Of a DNA stretch of 64,000 nucleotides, positions 44,575 to 52,681 are shown in pieces. The DNA lies in contig JAZSHI010000032.1 in NCBI GenBank assembly GCA_045533195.1, positions 25,842-89,841 of the forward strand, in the 5' to 3' direction. The notes beneath the pieces are model-generated. The model was not told where the DNA came from and did not search any database. It saw only the letters and a list, made by a program, of their open reading frames with translations. Each line of letters begins with the position of its first letter. The stretch's first letter is position 1. Made by a program: the position numbers and the translations under genes. This DNA comes from SIG607 sp045533195 (GTDB taxonomy: Bacteria; Bacillota; Clostridia; Oscillospirales; Acutalibacteraceae).

Positions 44575-45258
44575 TTAATCGTTATAATGTTTATATCCGG
44601 GGTGTTTGCCTGTAACTTTATAATAATTCTCTCTTAAATCAAGAAGCTTGTCAATTTGCGGTTTTTCGATTTCCTTTGCGCCTCCGAGAAGATGAGCGGT
44701 AAGAGAAATTTTAGCAAAAAGCTCAAGGGTTTCCATACGATAGTATGCAGTGATAAGGTCACAGCCTACAGTTAATGCACCGTGATTTTTTAAAAGCAAT
44801 ACGTCGTGTTCCTTAAGATAAGGTGCAATTGCTTCGGGGACTTCATTAGTGCTTGGTGTTCCGTATGGCGTAAGAGGAATGGAACCTATGGCAATAACTG
44901 TCTCAATCATAGAATATTCATCCATACTCTTTCCAGCTACAGCATATCCAGTTGCAGTGGGCGGATGGGCGTGAACTACAGCACCAACATCCTCCCTCTC
45001 TTTATAGCAACGAAGATGCATTTTAATTTCACTACTGGGCTTATATCCTGCCTCTCCCGAAATTACCTCGCCTTTATCATTGATAATAACAAGCTTATCG
45101 GGAGTAATAAAGCTCTTGCTTATTCCTGTAGGAGTAGCGAGAAAATTCCCATCGGGAAGTTTTACCGATACGTTTCCGTCGTTAGCGGCAACCCAACCAA
45201 GCTGCCACATTTTATGGCAGACATCACAAATCTGCTCTCTAATTTCCATATATTCCAT
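44575..45258 (-). CDS. fucA: Class II aldolase, probable L-fuculose-1-phosphate aldolase
   Basis: Class II aldolases of this type split L-fuculose 1-phosphate to DHAP and L-lactaldehyde with zinc. The 227-residue protein has GNVSVKLPDGNF (substrate loop), the Zn ligands HAHPPTATGYA (about 93-103) and NHGALTVG (about 154-161), and the catalytic Glu in KPSSEIKMH. The ATG at 45258 follows AAAGGTTGT; another ATG three codons on is possible. It lies 25 bp after fucI, which supports fucose over other sugars; no fuculokinase gene is present here. Confidence 0.85.
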   Translation of the reverse strand: MEYMEIREQICDVCHKMWQLGWVAANDGNVSVKLPDGNFLATPTGISKSFITPDKLVIINDKGEVISGEAGYKPSSEIKMHLRCYKEREDVGAVVHAHPPTATGYAVAGKSMDEYSMIETVIAIGSIPLTPYGTPSTNEVPEAIAPYLKEHDVLLLKNHGALTVGCDLITAYYRMETLELFAKISLTAHLLGGAKEIEKPQIDKLLDLRENYYKVTGKHPGYKHYND

Positions 45259-45283
45259 AAGTTTTACAACCTTTCCGCAAATA

Positions 45284-47077
45284 TTATTTATAAAGAGGTC
45301 CGTAAGTAGCACAAGCCCTGTAATCTTGACCTTCTTTGTCCATACCAAAAGCATTCCAAGCGGCAGGACGGAAGATTTTCTCTTCGGGAACGTTATGCAT
45401 ACAAACAGGAATGCGAAGCATCGAGCACATTGTAATTAGGTCAGCACCGATATGTCCGTAAGAAATAGCGCCGTGGTTAGCACCCCAGTTATTCATAACG
45501 TCATAAGCAGACTTAAATGCGCCCTCACCTGTAAGTCTCGGAGCAAACCAAGTACAAGGCCAAGTATAGTCGGTTCTCTTCCAAAGAGTATCGCTGACAT
45601 CTTCGGGAAGATGAACTGTCCAACCTTCAGCAATCTGAAGCACAGGACCGAGTCCCTTAACCAGATTAAGTCTTATCATTGTAACGGGCATTTCTGCTTT
45701 GGTTTCAAAACGTGAAGAATAACCACCGCCTCGGAAATATCCAAGATCAGCAAAGTTCCATGTGGTATTTTCCATAATAGCCTTCTGGTCATCTTCGGTC
45801 ACATTGAACCATTCTTTCATTACGGCATTACCGTTTTCATCCTTAGCGGCGCCATTAGCATCAAGGCAACAAGCACCAGAGTTAATAAGGTGGATAAATC
45901 CGTCTGCTTCTTTAGCCTTACCTTCAATATCATAGCCTGTAACACGTTTTACAGACTCACCGTTCCAACATGTACGAACGTCAGCAAACATCTGTGCACG
46001 ATTGGTAAGCAATTTCATAAAGAGCATACCTATACCGTTAAGTACGTCATTTTCAGTTGCAAGAATATAGGGCTCTCTGGCACCGTTCCAGTCAAATGAA
46101 GTGTTTAGCATTGCTTCGGGGAAATCGCAATTAGGATAGAAGTCAGTCCATTGACGCTGACCTTGGAAACCTGCGGCAATAGCGTTATGTCCAACCATTT
46201 CCTCTTCACAGCCTTCGGGAAGGTTTTTGTTGCCGTTCATAAGGTCTTTGATAATAACCATCATCTTAACAACAAATTCCCACTGCGCATCCTTTTCTTC
46301 ACGGGTTTTCTGCATATTTTCGGGGTTCTTATCAAAGCCTTCAATACAATACTTCTTAGCCCAAGCAAGAGCCTTCTTAAACTCTGCCTCATCATAGATG
46401 CCTTCGCTCATTCTTCTGATAACTTCTACCTCGTCAACAGATTCAACACGCATACCGAGATATTCTTCAATAAATTCGGGAGAGATAATAGAACCGCCTA
46501 TACCCATACAAATAGAGCCAATCTGCAGATATGATTTACCGCGCATTGTAGCAACCGCAACAGCGGCACGGGCAAAACGCAAAATCTTCTCTGCAACGTC
46601 TTCGGGTATTTCGGTATCAGCAGCATCCTTAACATCATTACCGTAAATACCGAACGCGGGAAGTCCTTTCTGTGCATGAGTAGCCAGAACAGAAGCAAGA
46701 TATACAGCGCCGGGACGCTCGGTACCGTTAAAGCCCCATACACCCTTTATGGTAAGTGGATCCATATCCATAGTTTCAGCACCGTAGCACCAACAAGGTG
46801 TAACAGTAAGGGTGATATCAACGCCCTCTTTTTTGAATTTATCGGCACAAGCGGCAGCTTCGGCAACTCTGCCGATTGTAGTATCAGCAATAATTACCTT
46901 TACAGGTTCGCCGTTAGAGTATTTAAGGCTTTCGCTGATAAGCTTAGCGGCACTCTTTGCCATATTCATAGTCTGCACTTCAAGACTCTCTCTTACTTTA
47001 AGAGGTCCTCTTCTTCCGTCAATAGTCGGACGAATACCGATTACGGGATAATCGCCTATAAGTCTGTTTTCTGCCAT
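45284..47077 (-). CDS. fucI: L-fucose isomerase
   Basis: FucI converts L-fucose to L-fuculose (also D-arabinose to D-ribulose). The 597-residue length equals the known hexameric enzymes. Family segments include IGIRPTIDGRRGPL (about 13-26), CWCYGAETMDMDP, GSICMGIGGSIISPEF and ATENDVLNGIGMLF, with WNGARE and HINSGACC-like metal/substrate regions. The ATG at 47077 has AGGAGG upstream; a longer frame is just the leader. It is first gene of fucI-fucA, divergent from an AraC regulator. Confidence 0.95.
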   Translation of the reverse strand: MAENRLIGDYPVIGIRPTIDGRRGPLKVRESLEVQTMNMAKSAAKLISESLKYSNGEPVKVIIADTTIGRVAEAAACADKFKKEGVDITLTVTPCWCYGAETMDMDPLTIKGVWGFNGTERPGAVYLASVLATHAQKGLPAFGIYGNDVKDAADTEIPEDVAEKILRFARAAVAVATMRGKSYLQIGSICMGIGGSIISPEFIEEYLGMRVESVDEVEVIRRMSEGIYDEAEFKKALAWAKKYCIEGFDKNPENMQKTREEKDAQWEFVVKMMVIIKDLMNGNKNLPEGCEEEMVGHNAIAAGFQGQRQWTDFYPNCDFPEAMLNTSFDWNGAREPYILATENDVLNGIGMLFMKLLTNRAQMFADVRTCWNGESVKRVTGYDIEGKAKEADGFIHLINSGACCLDANGAAKDENGNAVMKEWFNVTEDDQKAIMENTTWNFADLGYFRGGGYSSRFETKAEMPVTMIRLNLVKGLGPVLQIAEGWTVHLPEDVSDTLWKRTDYTWPCTWFAPRLTGEGAFKSAYDVMNNWGANHGAISYGHIGADLITMCSMLRIPVCMHNVPEEKIFRPAAWNAFGMDKEGQDYRACATYGPLYK

Positions 47078-47112
47078 TTTATTTACCTCCTGAACAATAT
47101 TATATTTTATAA

Positions 47113-47145
47113 TTGAATTATATTCCCTTTTATGATAAAATACAA
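47113..47145. promoter_or_regulatory. Overlapping divergent promoters of araC and fucI
   Basis: Plus strand: TTGAAT (47113-47118), 17 nt, TAAAAT (47136-47141). Minus strand: TTGTAT (47140-47145), 17 nt, TATAAT (47117-47122). Each -10 box overlaps the opposite -35 box, so only one polymerase can occupy the site at a time. Confidence 0.7.
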
Positions 47146-47196
47146 GTGCATTTAAGTATAAGTATTTGTACAATATTCACTTTTTTGGAGGAAACT

Positions 47197-48051
47197 ATGA
47201 AAGATTTACAGTTCAATGAAAGAAAACAACACGGACTGCCTGATTTTCCTTTTCAATATTATTATATTAATTCTGACCATCCGCAATATGTTATGCCTCT
47301 TCATTGGCATAGTGAATTTGAAATTATCAAGGTTTTAAGCGGATGTTTTGAACTATATCTTGATAATAAACTGATAGTGCTAAACTCAGGCGAATGTGCT
47401 ATAATCAACTGCACAGCCACGCACCGCGGAACCCCTAAGGACTGCGTATATGAGTGTATCGTATTCAGCATTTCTATGCTTTATAAAAAGAGCAACGATG
47501 TCATAAGAAAATATCTTCGTCCCATTGCTCACCGAAACGTGAGTATTGTTGTAAGTCCAACAAAAAGCACAAAAGAAATCATTGACAGCATTTTATCTGT
47601 TGCAAAAGAGCAAAAATATTTGTATGAACTTAAAATCCACAGTTTGCTATACGAATTATTTATGAGTTTTCATACCGAAAATTCGGTAATAAATCAAGAA
47701 AGTAAGCAAAACCAAAAGCAAATAGAAAAAATCGGAGAACTGCTGCACTGGATTGACAAAAACTACAGCGAAAATATAAATCTCAATATGCTGTCCGACA
47801 TAGCAGGACTTAATCAAAAATACCTTTGCAGATTCTTTAAGGAATATACCGGCAGAACACCTATTGATTATATCAACAATTTACGCATAGAAGCTGCCTG
47901 CTACGAAATGCGTCACAGCGGACTTTCTGTGACCGATGCCGCACTTGAATGTGGCTTTAACAGTATAAGTTATTTTACTAAAGCATTTAAAAAGTATAAA
48001 AAAGTTACGCCAACAGAATATCGCTCAGAAAAAAATGAAGCTTCTATATGA
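47197..48051 (+). CDS. AraC-family transcriptional regulator of the fucose locus
   Basis: The 284-residue protein has an N-terminal cupin sensor (PLHWHSEFEIIKVLSGCFELYL divided around residues 30-52, then LNSGECAIIN) and a C-terminal double helix-turn-helix (about 185-284). The latter includes MLSDIAGLNQKYLCRFFKEYTG and ALECGFNSISYFTKAFKKY. The ATG at 47197 follows GGAGG; the upstream frame has no such site. Divergent from fucI across 119 bp, it probably activates or represses fucI-fucA in response to a sugar. Confidence 0.9.
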   Translation: MKDLQFNERKQHGLPDFPFQYYYINSDHPQYVMPLHWHSEFEIIKVLSGCFELYLDNKLIVLNSGECAIINCTATHRGTPKDCVYECIVFSISMLYKKSNDVIRKYLRPIAHRNVSIVVSPTKSTKEIIDSILSVAKEQKYLYELKIHSLLYELFMSFHTENSVINQESKQNQKQIEKIGELLHWIDKNYSENINLNMLSDIAGLNQKYLCRFFKEYTGRTPIDYINNLRIEAACYEMRHSGLSVTDAALECGFNSISYFTKAFKKYKKVTPTEYRSEKNEASI

Positions 48052-48064
48052 AGCTTCATTTTTT
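48030..48064 (+). terminator. Intrinsic terminator of araC
   Basis: A perfect 14-bp stem (48030-48043 with 48051-48064) includes the last codons of the gene; the TGA stop is in the loop and the structure ends in TTTTTT. Confidence 0.8.
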
Positions 48065-48065
48065 C

Positions 48066-48149
48066 TTATTTAAGTCCTGCAAGTTTTAGTTTAAGTTCTG
48101 CAAGGTCAACGTGATATAAAGAAAGTGGTGTTATTACTGAGACTGTTTC
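48066..48149 (-). pseudogene. Short C-terminal gene remnant, unrecognised
   Basis: The minus strand reads 27 sense codons ending in TAA (48066-48068): SVITPLSLYHVDLAELK followed by LKLAGLK, with protein-like amphipathic composition. An in-frame TAG bounds it upstream and there is no start signal. It looks like the end of a lost gene. I do not recognise the family. From 48150 to 48278 the DNA is AT-rich with nothing identifiable. Confidence 0.35.
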
Positions 48150-48278
48150 CTATTGCAAAAATTTTGTAACCCATAAACTCTTACCGTTTTACACAAGAAA
48201 TTATCTCTATTATACCATAGCCATTTATTTTGTAAATGCACTTTTGTATAATGTGTCGGTGTAATTTTGTAAATAAAT

Positions 48279-48305
48279 AAACTCTGTGTTATTCACACAG
48301 AGTTT
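48279..48305 (-). terminator. Intrinsic terminator of the HAD-phosphatase operon
   Basis: A perfect 11-bp stem (48279-48289 with 48295-48305), loop TATTC, overlapping the stop codon of the HAD gene. Confidence 0.75.
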
Positions 48306-49086
48306 TGGTTATTTCACCACAGTCCTTTAGCACCAAATCGGGTTTATCTTCGCTCTTATCAAGTATCTCCTGAGTTGTTTCTCCGCTCATAACAAGAATA
48401 CTAAGTACCCCTGCATTAAGTCCGCTTTTGACGTCGGTGTATATTCTGTCGCCTATTACTGCGGTTTGGTCTTTGGAATAGCCTGTTCTATCCATAGCAA
48501 GATAGGGCATAATAGGTTCGGGTTTACCCACAAGCTCAGGTCTTCTGCCCGTGCAGTTATAAATCATTTCGCAAAAACTACCACAATCAGGAACACTGCC
48601 GAATTCAGTAGGACAAACAATGTCCAGATTTGTGGCAACGTATTTTACGTTTTCTTTAGTTAAAAGAATCTCACATACATCATGAAGCTTTTTAAAGGTC
48701 AATTCTGTATCGTTTCCCATAACTATAAGTGTTGTATCATCAACATTTTCGGTAAGAGTAAACCCTTCTTTAATAAATTCTTCCTTTAAAGAAGCTGTTC
48801 CGCAGACATATATTTTCTCATTCGGATATTTGTTTTTTAGATAATAGGTAGTTGCTTGAGAAGATGTAATAAATTCCTCTTCCTTTGCTTCAATTCCTAA
48901 ATTATTTAATTTTTTAATATAATCTTTAACGCTTTTAGAGGAGTTATTGGTCATATACATATACATAGCACCGCTTTTTTTTATAGTGCTTAAAAGCTCT
49001 TTAGTAAACGGATAAAGCTTATTACCTAAATAAAGTGTTCCGTCCATATCAAATAGATAAAGTTTAATATTTTTAAGTCTGAGCAT
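48289..49086 (-). CDS. HAD-IIA family phosphatase (NagD/NPPase-like)
   Basis: The 265-residue protein has motif I DMDGTLYLGN (about 13-22), motif II TNNSS (about 50-54), the type IIA cap between motifs II and III, GKPEP with the motif III Lys (about 190), and motif IV GDRIYTDV (about 214). Such enzymes dephosphorylate small phosphate esters, but the substrate cannot be told. The ATG at 49086 follows GGAGG; the longer reading lacks a site. It overlaps the SDR gene by 14 bp. Confidence 0.88.
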   Translation of the reverse strand: MLRLKNIKLYLFDMDGTLYLGNKLYPFTKELLSTIKKSGAMYMYMTNNSSKSVKDYIKKLNNLGIEAKEEEFITSSQATTYYLKNKYPNEKIYVCGTASLKEEFIKEGFTLTENVDDTTLIVMGNDTELTFKKLHDVCEILLTKENVKYVATNLDIVCPTEFGSVPDCGSFCEMIYNCTGRRPELVGKPEPIMPYLAMDRTGYSKDQTAVIGDRIYTDVKSGLNAGVLSILVMSGETTQEILDKSEDKPDLVLKDCGEITKTLCE

Positions 49087-49912
49087 TGTAAATTTCCTCC
49101 GCTTTTTCAAAAATTTTCTTTATTTCAGTACTGTCTGTTTTTATTTTATTTAGTTTTGGAAGCCCCCATATATCAAAAATTCGCGGTCCAATCCAATAAG
49201 AATATGGAGTACATTTATATATGCCATATATAGTACTAAGACAAGCTTTTTTAGGCTTCATAAATATAACCTTCATCGGATATTTTATAAGGGCAAAAAT
49301 CAGTTTCGGATAGTGATTGGTTATTCCCGTAAAGGTAATTCCCGGATGCACTATGCTGAGCAGGTCAGGTTCATCCTTAAAGAGTTCATAAAGTGAAAAC
49401 ATAAGATAACGCTTTGCATTACCGTAAACAAGACTTGCTTTTTTGCAGGTTTTAAAATCAAAATCATTTACATCCGTTTTACTGTATCTATGAGCAATAC
49501 TCCCCGTAGCGATAATCCTTCCGCCGTTTTCTCTTATTTGAGGTATGAGTTTTTTAATCATATAATAAGGAGAAACAAAATTTATATGAAACACATTATC
49601 ATAACCGTTATCGGTTAAATACCTTGGAATACTGTAGGCTCCTGCATTATGTATAAAATAATCAATATTCCTCTTTAAAAGTTCGTCAGTTGCCCTTTTT
49701 ACGCTGTTTATATCAGACATATCAGCGGTAATATGGGAAATTTGGGCATCACTGAACTCCTTCAACAATTCATTTCTTAAAACAAGTGACTTAGTCTTAT
49801 TTCTATCAACGAGAATTAAATTTGCGCCACGTTTCAAAAGTTCTTTACAAAGCGGAACTCCTATCCCCCCTGTTGCTCCCGTAACTACAACTGCTTTCCC
49901 TTTAATATCCAT
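49073..49912 (-). CDS. Short-chain dehydrogenase/reductase
   Basis: The 279-residue Rossmann protein has the classical cofactor motif TGATGGIG (11-18), HNAGAYS (about 90-96), the catalytic Ser in ATGSIAHR and YGNAK (Tyr-x-x-x-Lys, about 164-168). The C-terminal 70 residues are longer than the minimal SDR and resemble retinol-dehydrogenase-like members. The substrate is unknown. Located between ddh and the HAD phosphatase, with the latter translationally coupled. Confidence 0.85.
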   Translation of the reverse strand: MDIKGKAVVVTGATGGIGVPLCKELLKRGANLILVDRNKTKSLVLRNELLKEFSDAQISHITADMSDINSVKRATDELLKRNIDYFIHNAGAYSIPRYLTDNGYDNVFHINFVSPYYMIKKLIPQIRENGGRIIATGSIAHRYSKTDVNDFDFKTCKKASLVYGNAKRYLMFSLYELFKDEPDLLSIVHPGITFTGITNHYPKLIFALIKYPMKVIFMKPKKACLSTIYGIYKCTPYSYWIGPRIFDIWGLPKLNKIKTDSTEIKKIFEKAEEIYNAQT

Positions 49913-49935
49913 AAAAAAGCACCTAACTATATAGC

Positions 49936-50919
49936 TTAAAGAAGTTCGGCACGGAGTTGTTCTGCAGATTTAACCGACAAATACGAAGGAGCAATATCAA
50001 ATACTGTTTTGCATCCAAAAGATTTTTCCAGATAAAGTCTATAAACTGCACGAGCATATGCCGCAATAACGCTGGCGGTAAATTCGGGATTAGAATCTAA
50101 CTTAAGGCTATATTCTATAATATGGCTGTTTTCATTGTCAAAACCTGTTTTACCGCTTCTGATTACAAAACCGCCGTGAGCAATACCGCTATGGTCACGC
50201 TTCATTTCTTCTTCACTTATAAAATGAACAATTGTATCATAGTCGGCAAAATAGTTAGGCATAGTTTTGATTTCTTCTTCAATTCTTTCTATATCAGCGC
50301 CTTCCTCAGCCACAACAAAACATTCTCTTAAATGCTTATCTCTTGTAGTAAAATCAGGATTAGCACCGCTTCTAACAAGTGAAAGGGCTTCCTCCTTGGG
50401 AATTGTGTACTGTCTGGCATCCTTTACGCCTTCAATTCTTCTTATGGCATCAGAATGTCCTTGGCTTACGCCCTTACCCCAGAAGGTATAATCCTTTCCG
50501 TCAGGAAGCACACACTGAGCATAAAGACGGTTAAGAGAAAACATACCCGGATCCCATCCTGCAGAAATAAGCGCAGTTTTTCCGCCTTTTTTTGCAGCCA
50601 TATCAACATTTTCGAAATGAACGGGGATTTTAGCGTGTGTATCAAAACTATCCACAACGTTAAAAATCTTTGCGAGTTCGGGAGTTTGCTTTGGAAGGTC
50701 GGTTGCGCTGCCTCCGCAAAGTATCATTACATCAATTCTATTTTTCCAATTTTCAGCATCACTTACGTGAACAACGGGAACGTTTTCGGTTCTAATTTTA
50801 AGATTTTCAGGATTTCTTCTTGTGAAAACAGCAACAAGCTCCATATCAGCGTTTTTTCTTATTGCCGCTTCAATACCTCTGCCGAGGTTTCCGTATCCGA
50901 AAATACCTATACGAATCAT
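49936..50919 (-). CDS. ddh: meso-Diaminopimelate D-dehydrogenase
   Basis: Ddh makes meso-DAP directly from tetrahydrodipicolinate, ammonia and NADPH, a one-step alternative to the dap branches. The 327-residue length matches the family. Features are GIFGYGNLGRGIEAA (5-19), VDSFDTHAKIP (about 90), SAGWDPGMFSLNR (about 118-130), GKGVSQGHSDAIRR (about 150) and the C-terminal substrate residues around NSHIIEYSL and NPEFTASV. It connects with hom-lysC-asd at the other end of the window. The ATG follows AAGGAG. Confidence 0.93.
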   Translation of the reverse strand: MIRIGIFGYGNLGRGIEAAIRKNADMELVAVFTRRNPENLKIRTENVPVVHVSDAENWKNRIDVMILCGGSATDLPKQTPELAKIFNVVDSFDTHAKIPVHFENVDMAAKKGGKTALISAGWDPGMFSLNRLYAQCVLPDGKDYTFWGKGVSQGHSDAIRRIEGVKDARQYTIPKEEALSLVRSGANPDFTTRDKHLRECFVVAEEGADIERIEEEIKTMPNYFADYDTIVHFISEEEMKRDHSGIAHGGFVIRSGKTGFDNENSHIIEYSLKLDSNPEFTASVIAAYARAVYRLYLEKSFGCKTVFDIAPSYLSVKSAEQLRAELL

Positions 50920-50958
50920 ATAAATTTCTCCTTATCTTTTTTAAATATTAATTATTTT

Positions 50959-51813
50959 TTAAAAATCAGGAATAAGTTCGGTAGTAGCGCTGTTTCTTTC
51001 CTGAATATATACGTTTTCAAGATTTTTACCCATTACGTAATTGATAACTTTTTCATATTCGCGATTAGTAATTTTTCTATTTATTTCGGGAAAATCCTTC
51101 GCCCTTGCCAAAGGCACGTATTGAGACATTATACTTAAAACTGCATTTGGAGTATTATCATTAAACCAGTCAATAACCTTTATCGCTTCTTTGGTAGCAA
51201 GGGGTAAAACAAGATGTCGTACAATAAGACCTTTTTGCATAATACCGCTTTTATTAAATTTCGGTTTTCCTGTAAGTGAATAGGCAGCTTTTATGGCTTT
51301 TTCTGCCTTTTCGAAGTAATCATAAGCTCCACTATACTTTAAAGATTTCTCACCGCTGATATATTTTAAATCCATTAAATAGATATCGAATATGTTTTCT
51401 TTTATAATTTCGAAATTATCGTATCCCGAACTGTTATAAACAAGCGGTATTTTGGGATGATAGATATTTAGCGCCTCTTTTATAGCCCAAATAAAATGCG
51501 TCGGATTAACAAGGTTAATATTATGAGCACCCATATCCTCCAGTTCTTTAAATATCTCGGCAAGACGCTCAGGGGTGATCCTTTCCCCTTTTCTCTTGTG
51601 GCTGATTTCTTCGTTTTGACAAAAAACACAGTTAAGACTGCAGGAAGAAAAGAAAACTGTACCGCTTCCCTGCTGACCGCTTATTGAAGGCTCTTCGCCG
51701 AAATGTAACATATAACGGGCAACAACGGGATAAAGCGGCATACCGCAGTAGCCCTTTCCCATTAATTCATCTCTTTGGGTGTTACACCTTCTCGGACACG
51801 CGTTGCACAGCAT
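50959..51813 (-). CDS. Radical SAM protein, PflA-like (COG1313 type)
   Basis: The 284-residue protein starts with a cysteine cluster (CNACPRRC and GKGYCG) followed by the radical SAM site SSCSLNCVFCQN (CxxxCxxC-type, about 58-69) and a HINLVNPTHF-like barrel segment. The extra N-terminal cysteines suggest an auxiliary cluster. COG1313 members resemble pyruvate-formate-lyase activases but their targets are unknown. The ATG at 51813 has AAGGA 5 nt before it. It overlaps the exonuclease gene by 32 bp. Confidence 0.8.
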   Translation of the reverse strand: MLCNACPRRCNTQRDELMGKGYCGMPLYPVVARYMLHFGEEPSISGQQGSGTVFFSSCSLNCVFCQNEEISHKRKGERITPERLAEIFKELEDMGAHNINLVNPTHFIWAIKEALNIYHPKIPLVYNSSGYDNFEIIKENIFDIYLMDLKYISGEKSLKYSGAYDYFEKAEKAIKAAYSLTGKPKFNKSGIMQKGLIVRHLVLPLATKEAIKVIDWFNDNTPNAVLSIMSQYVPLARAKDFPEINRKITNREYEKVINYVMGKNLENVYIQERNSATTELIPDF

Positions 51814-52681
51814 TTTCATCCTTCTTTTCAACCGCTTTCGGTTCAATGATTTTCTTTTTAACTATAAGGTCGTCAAAGGTCTTTTTAAAGGACACTCTGC
51901 CTATGAACATTCTTTTACATTCGCTACATCTGAAATTAGCGGAAAACCAACCGTTTCTGTACTTCCAACCTGTAACGCATTTTGCTGTATTAAGACATTT
52001 ATCACAGGTGAAAACAAGATGTTCAGGCTTGATTTTATCGTCTTTAATGTTAGAAAGCGTATAGGACTTAAAGGATAAGCGTCTGAAAAATTCGGGATTT
52101 GCGGCATCCTTGATATAGGTCTGCATTTTATCGCTGTTATAAAAGCGTTTTAACAGCGCCACAGACAAAAGACAGTCGTCCTTAGCATTATGAAGTTCCA
52201 AACCCTCTGCCGATATACCAAGACGTTCAGCCGCACTTGAAAGAGAAATTTGAGATTTAAGTTCAAAACCCACGCTCCTCATTTCATTTTGAACATAGCT
52301 TTGCAAATCGGCATATTTCTCAATATGAAAACGGGTAGAAGGAGTAAGCAGATATTTACAGTTTTCAATAATGGTATAAAGGTCGCTTGTACTCCAGGTC
52401 ATAGTAAGGGTTTCTTTGCCCGCCCAATTGTTATACATTTCAACAGCGCTAACCAGCGGGACGCCTTTTCTCATTTCATCACTTGTAATGCCGGTCAGTT
52501 CAACAAAACGTCTGGTGAGTTTTTTGGAAAGGGCGCTTTTAACCGTAACCGAAAATGTATCAATTATATTACATTTACTGTCAAGCTTAACTGCACCTAT
52601 CTGTATAATCTGATTTATGAATTTTTGGTTTTTAACGCTGTATGCGCTGTCCCATTCAAGATCAAGAATTATAATATTCAT
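51782..52681 (-). CDS. DEDD-type 3'-5' exonuclease with C-terminal zinc ribbon
   Basis: The N-terminal 180 residues form an RNase T/KapD-like DEDDh exonuclease: LDLEWDS (Asp/Glu pair, about 6-12), WSTSDLYTI (third Asp) and HNAKDDCLLSVAL (His and final Asp, about 161-173). The C-terminal part adds a zinc ribbon with CDKC and CSEC pairs (about 226-262), then a basic tail. The fusion suggests an RNA or DNA substrate bound through the ribbon. It abuts typA (stop and start share one base) and overlaps the radical SAM gene. Confidence 0.8.
   Translation of the reverse strand: MNIIILDLEWDSAYSVKNQKFINQIIQIGAVKLDSKCNIIDTFSVTVKSALSKKLTRRFVELTGITSDEMRKGVPLVSAVEMYNNWAGKETLTMTWSTSDLYTIIENCKYLLTPSTRFHIEKYADLQSYVQNEMRSVGFELKSQISLSSAAERLGISAEGLELHNAKDDCLLSVALLKRFYNSDKMQTYIKDAANPEFFRRLSFKSYTLSNIKDDKIKPEHLVFTCDKCLNTAKCVTGWKYRNGWFSANFRCSECKRMFIGRVSFKKTFDDLIVKKKIIEPKAVEKKDENAVQRVSEKV

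Noticed and set aside
47078..47173. N-terminal extension of fucI
   Set aside because: It would translate the promoter region; AGGAGG directly before the ATG at 47077 sets the start.
47113..47196. N-terminal extension of the AraC regulator
   Set aside because: Begins inside the promoter boxes and lacks a ribosome site; GGAGG precedes the ATG at 47197.
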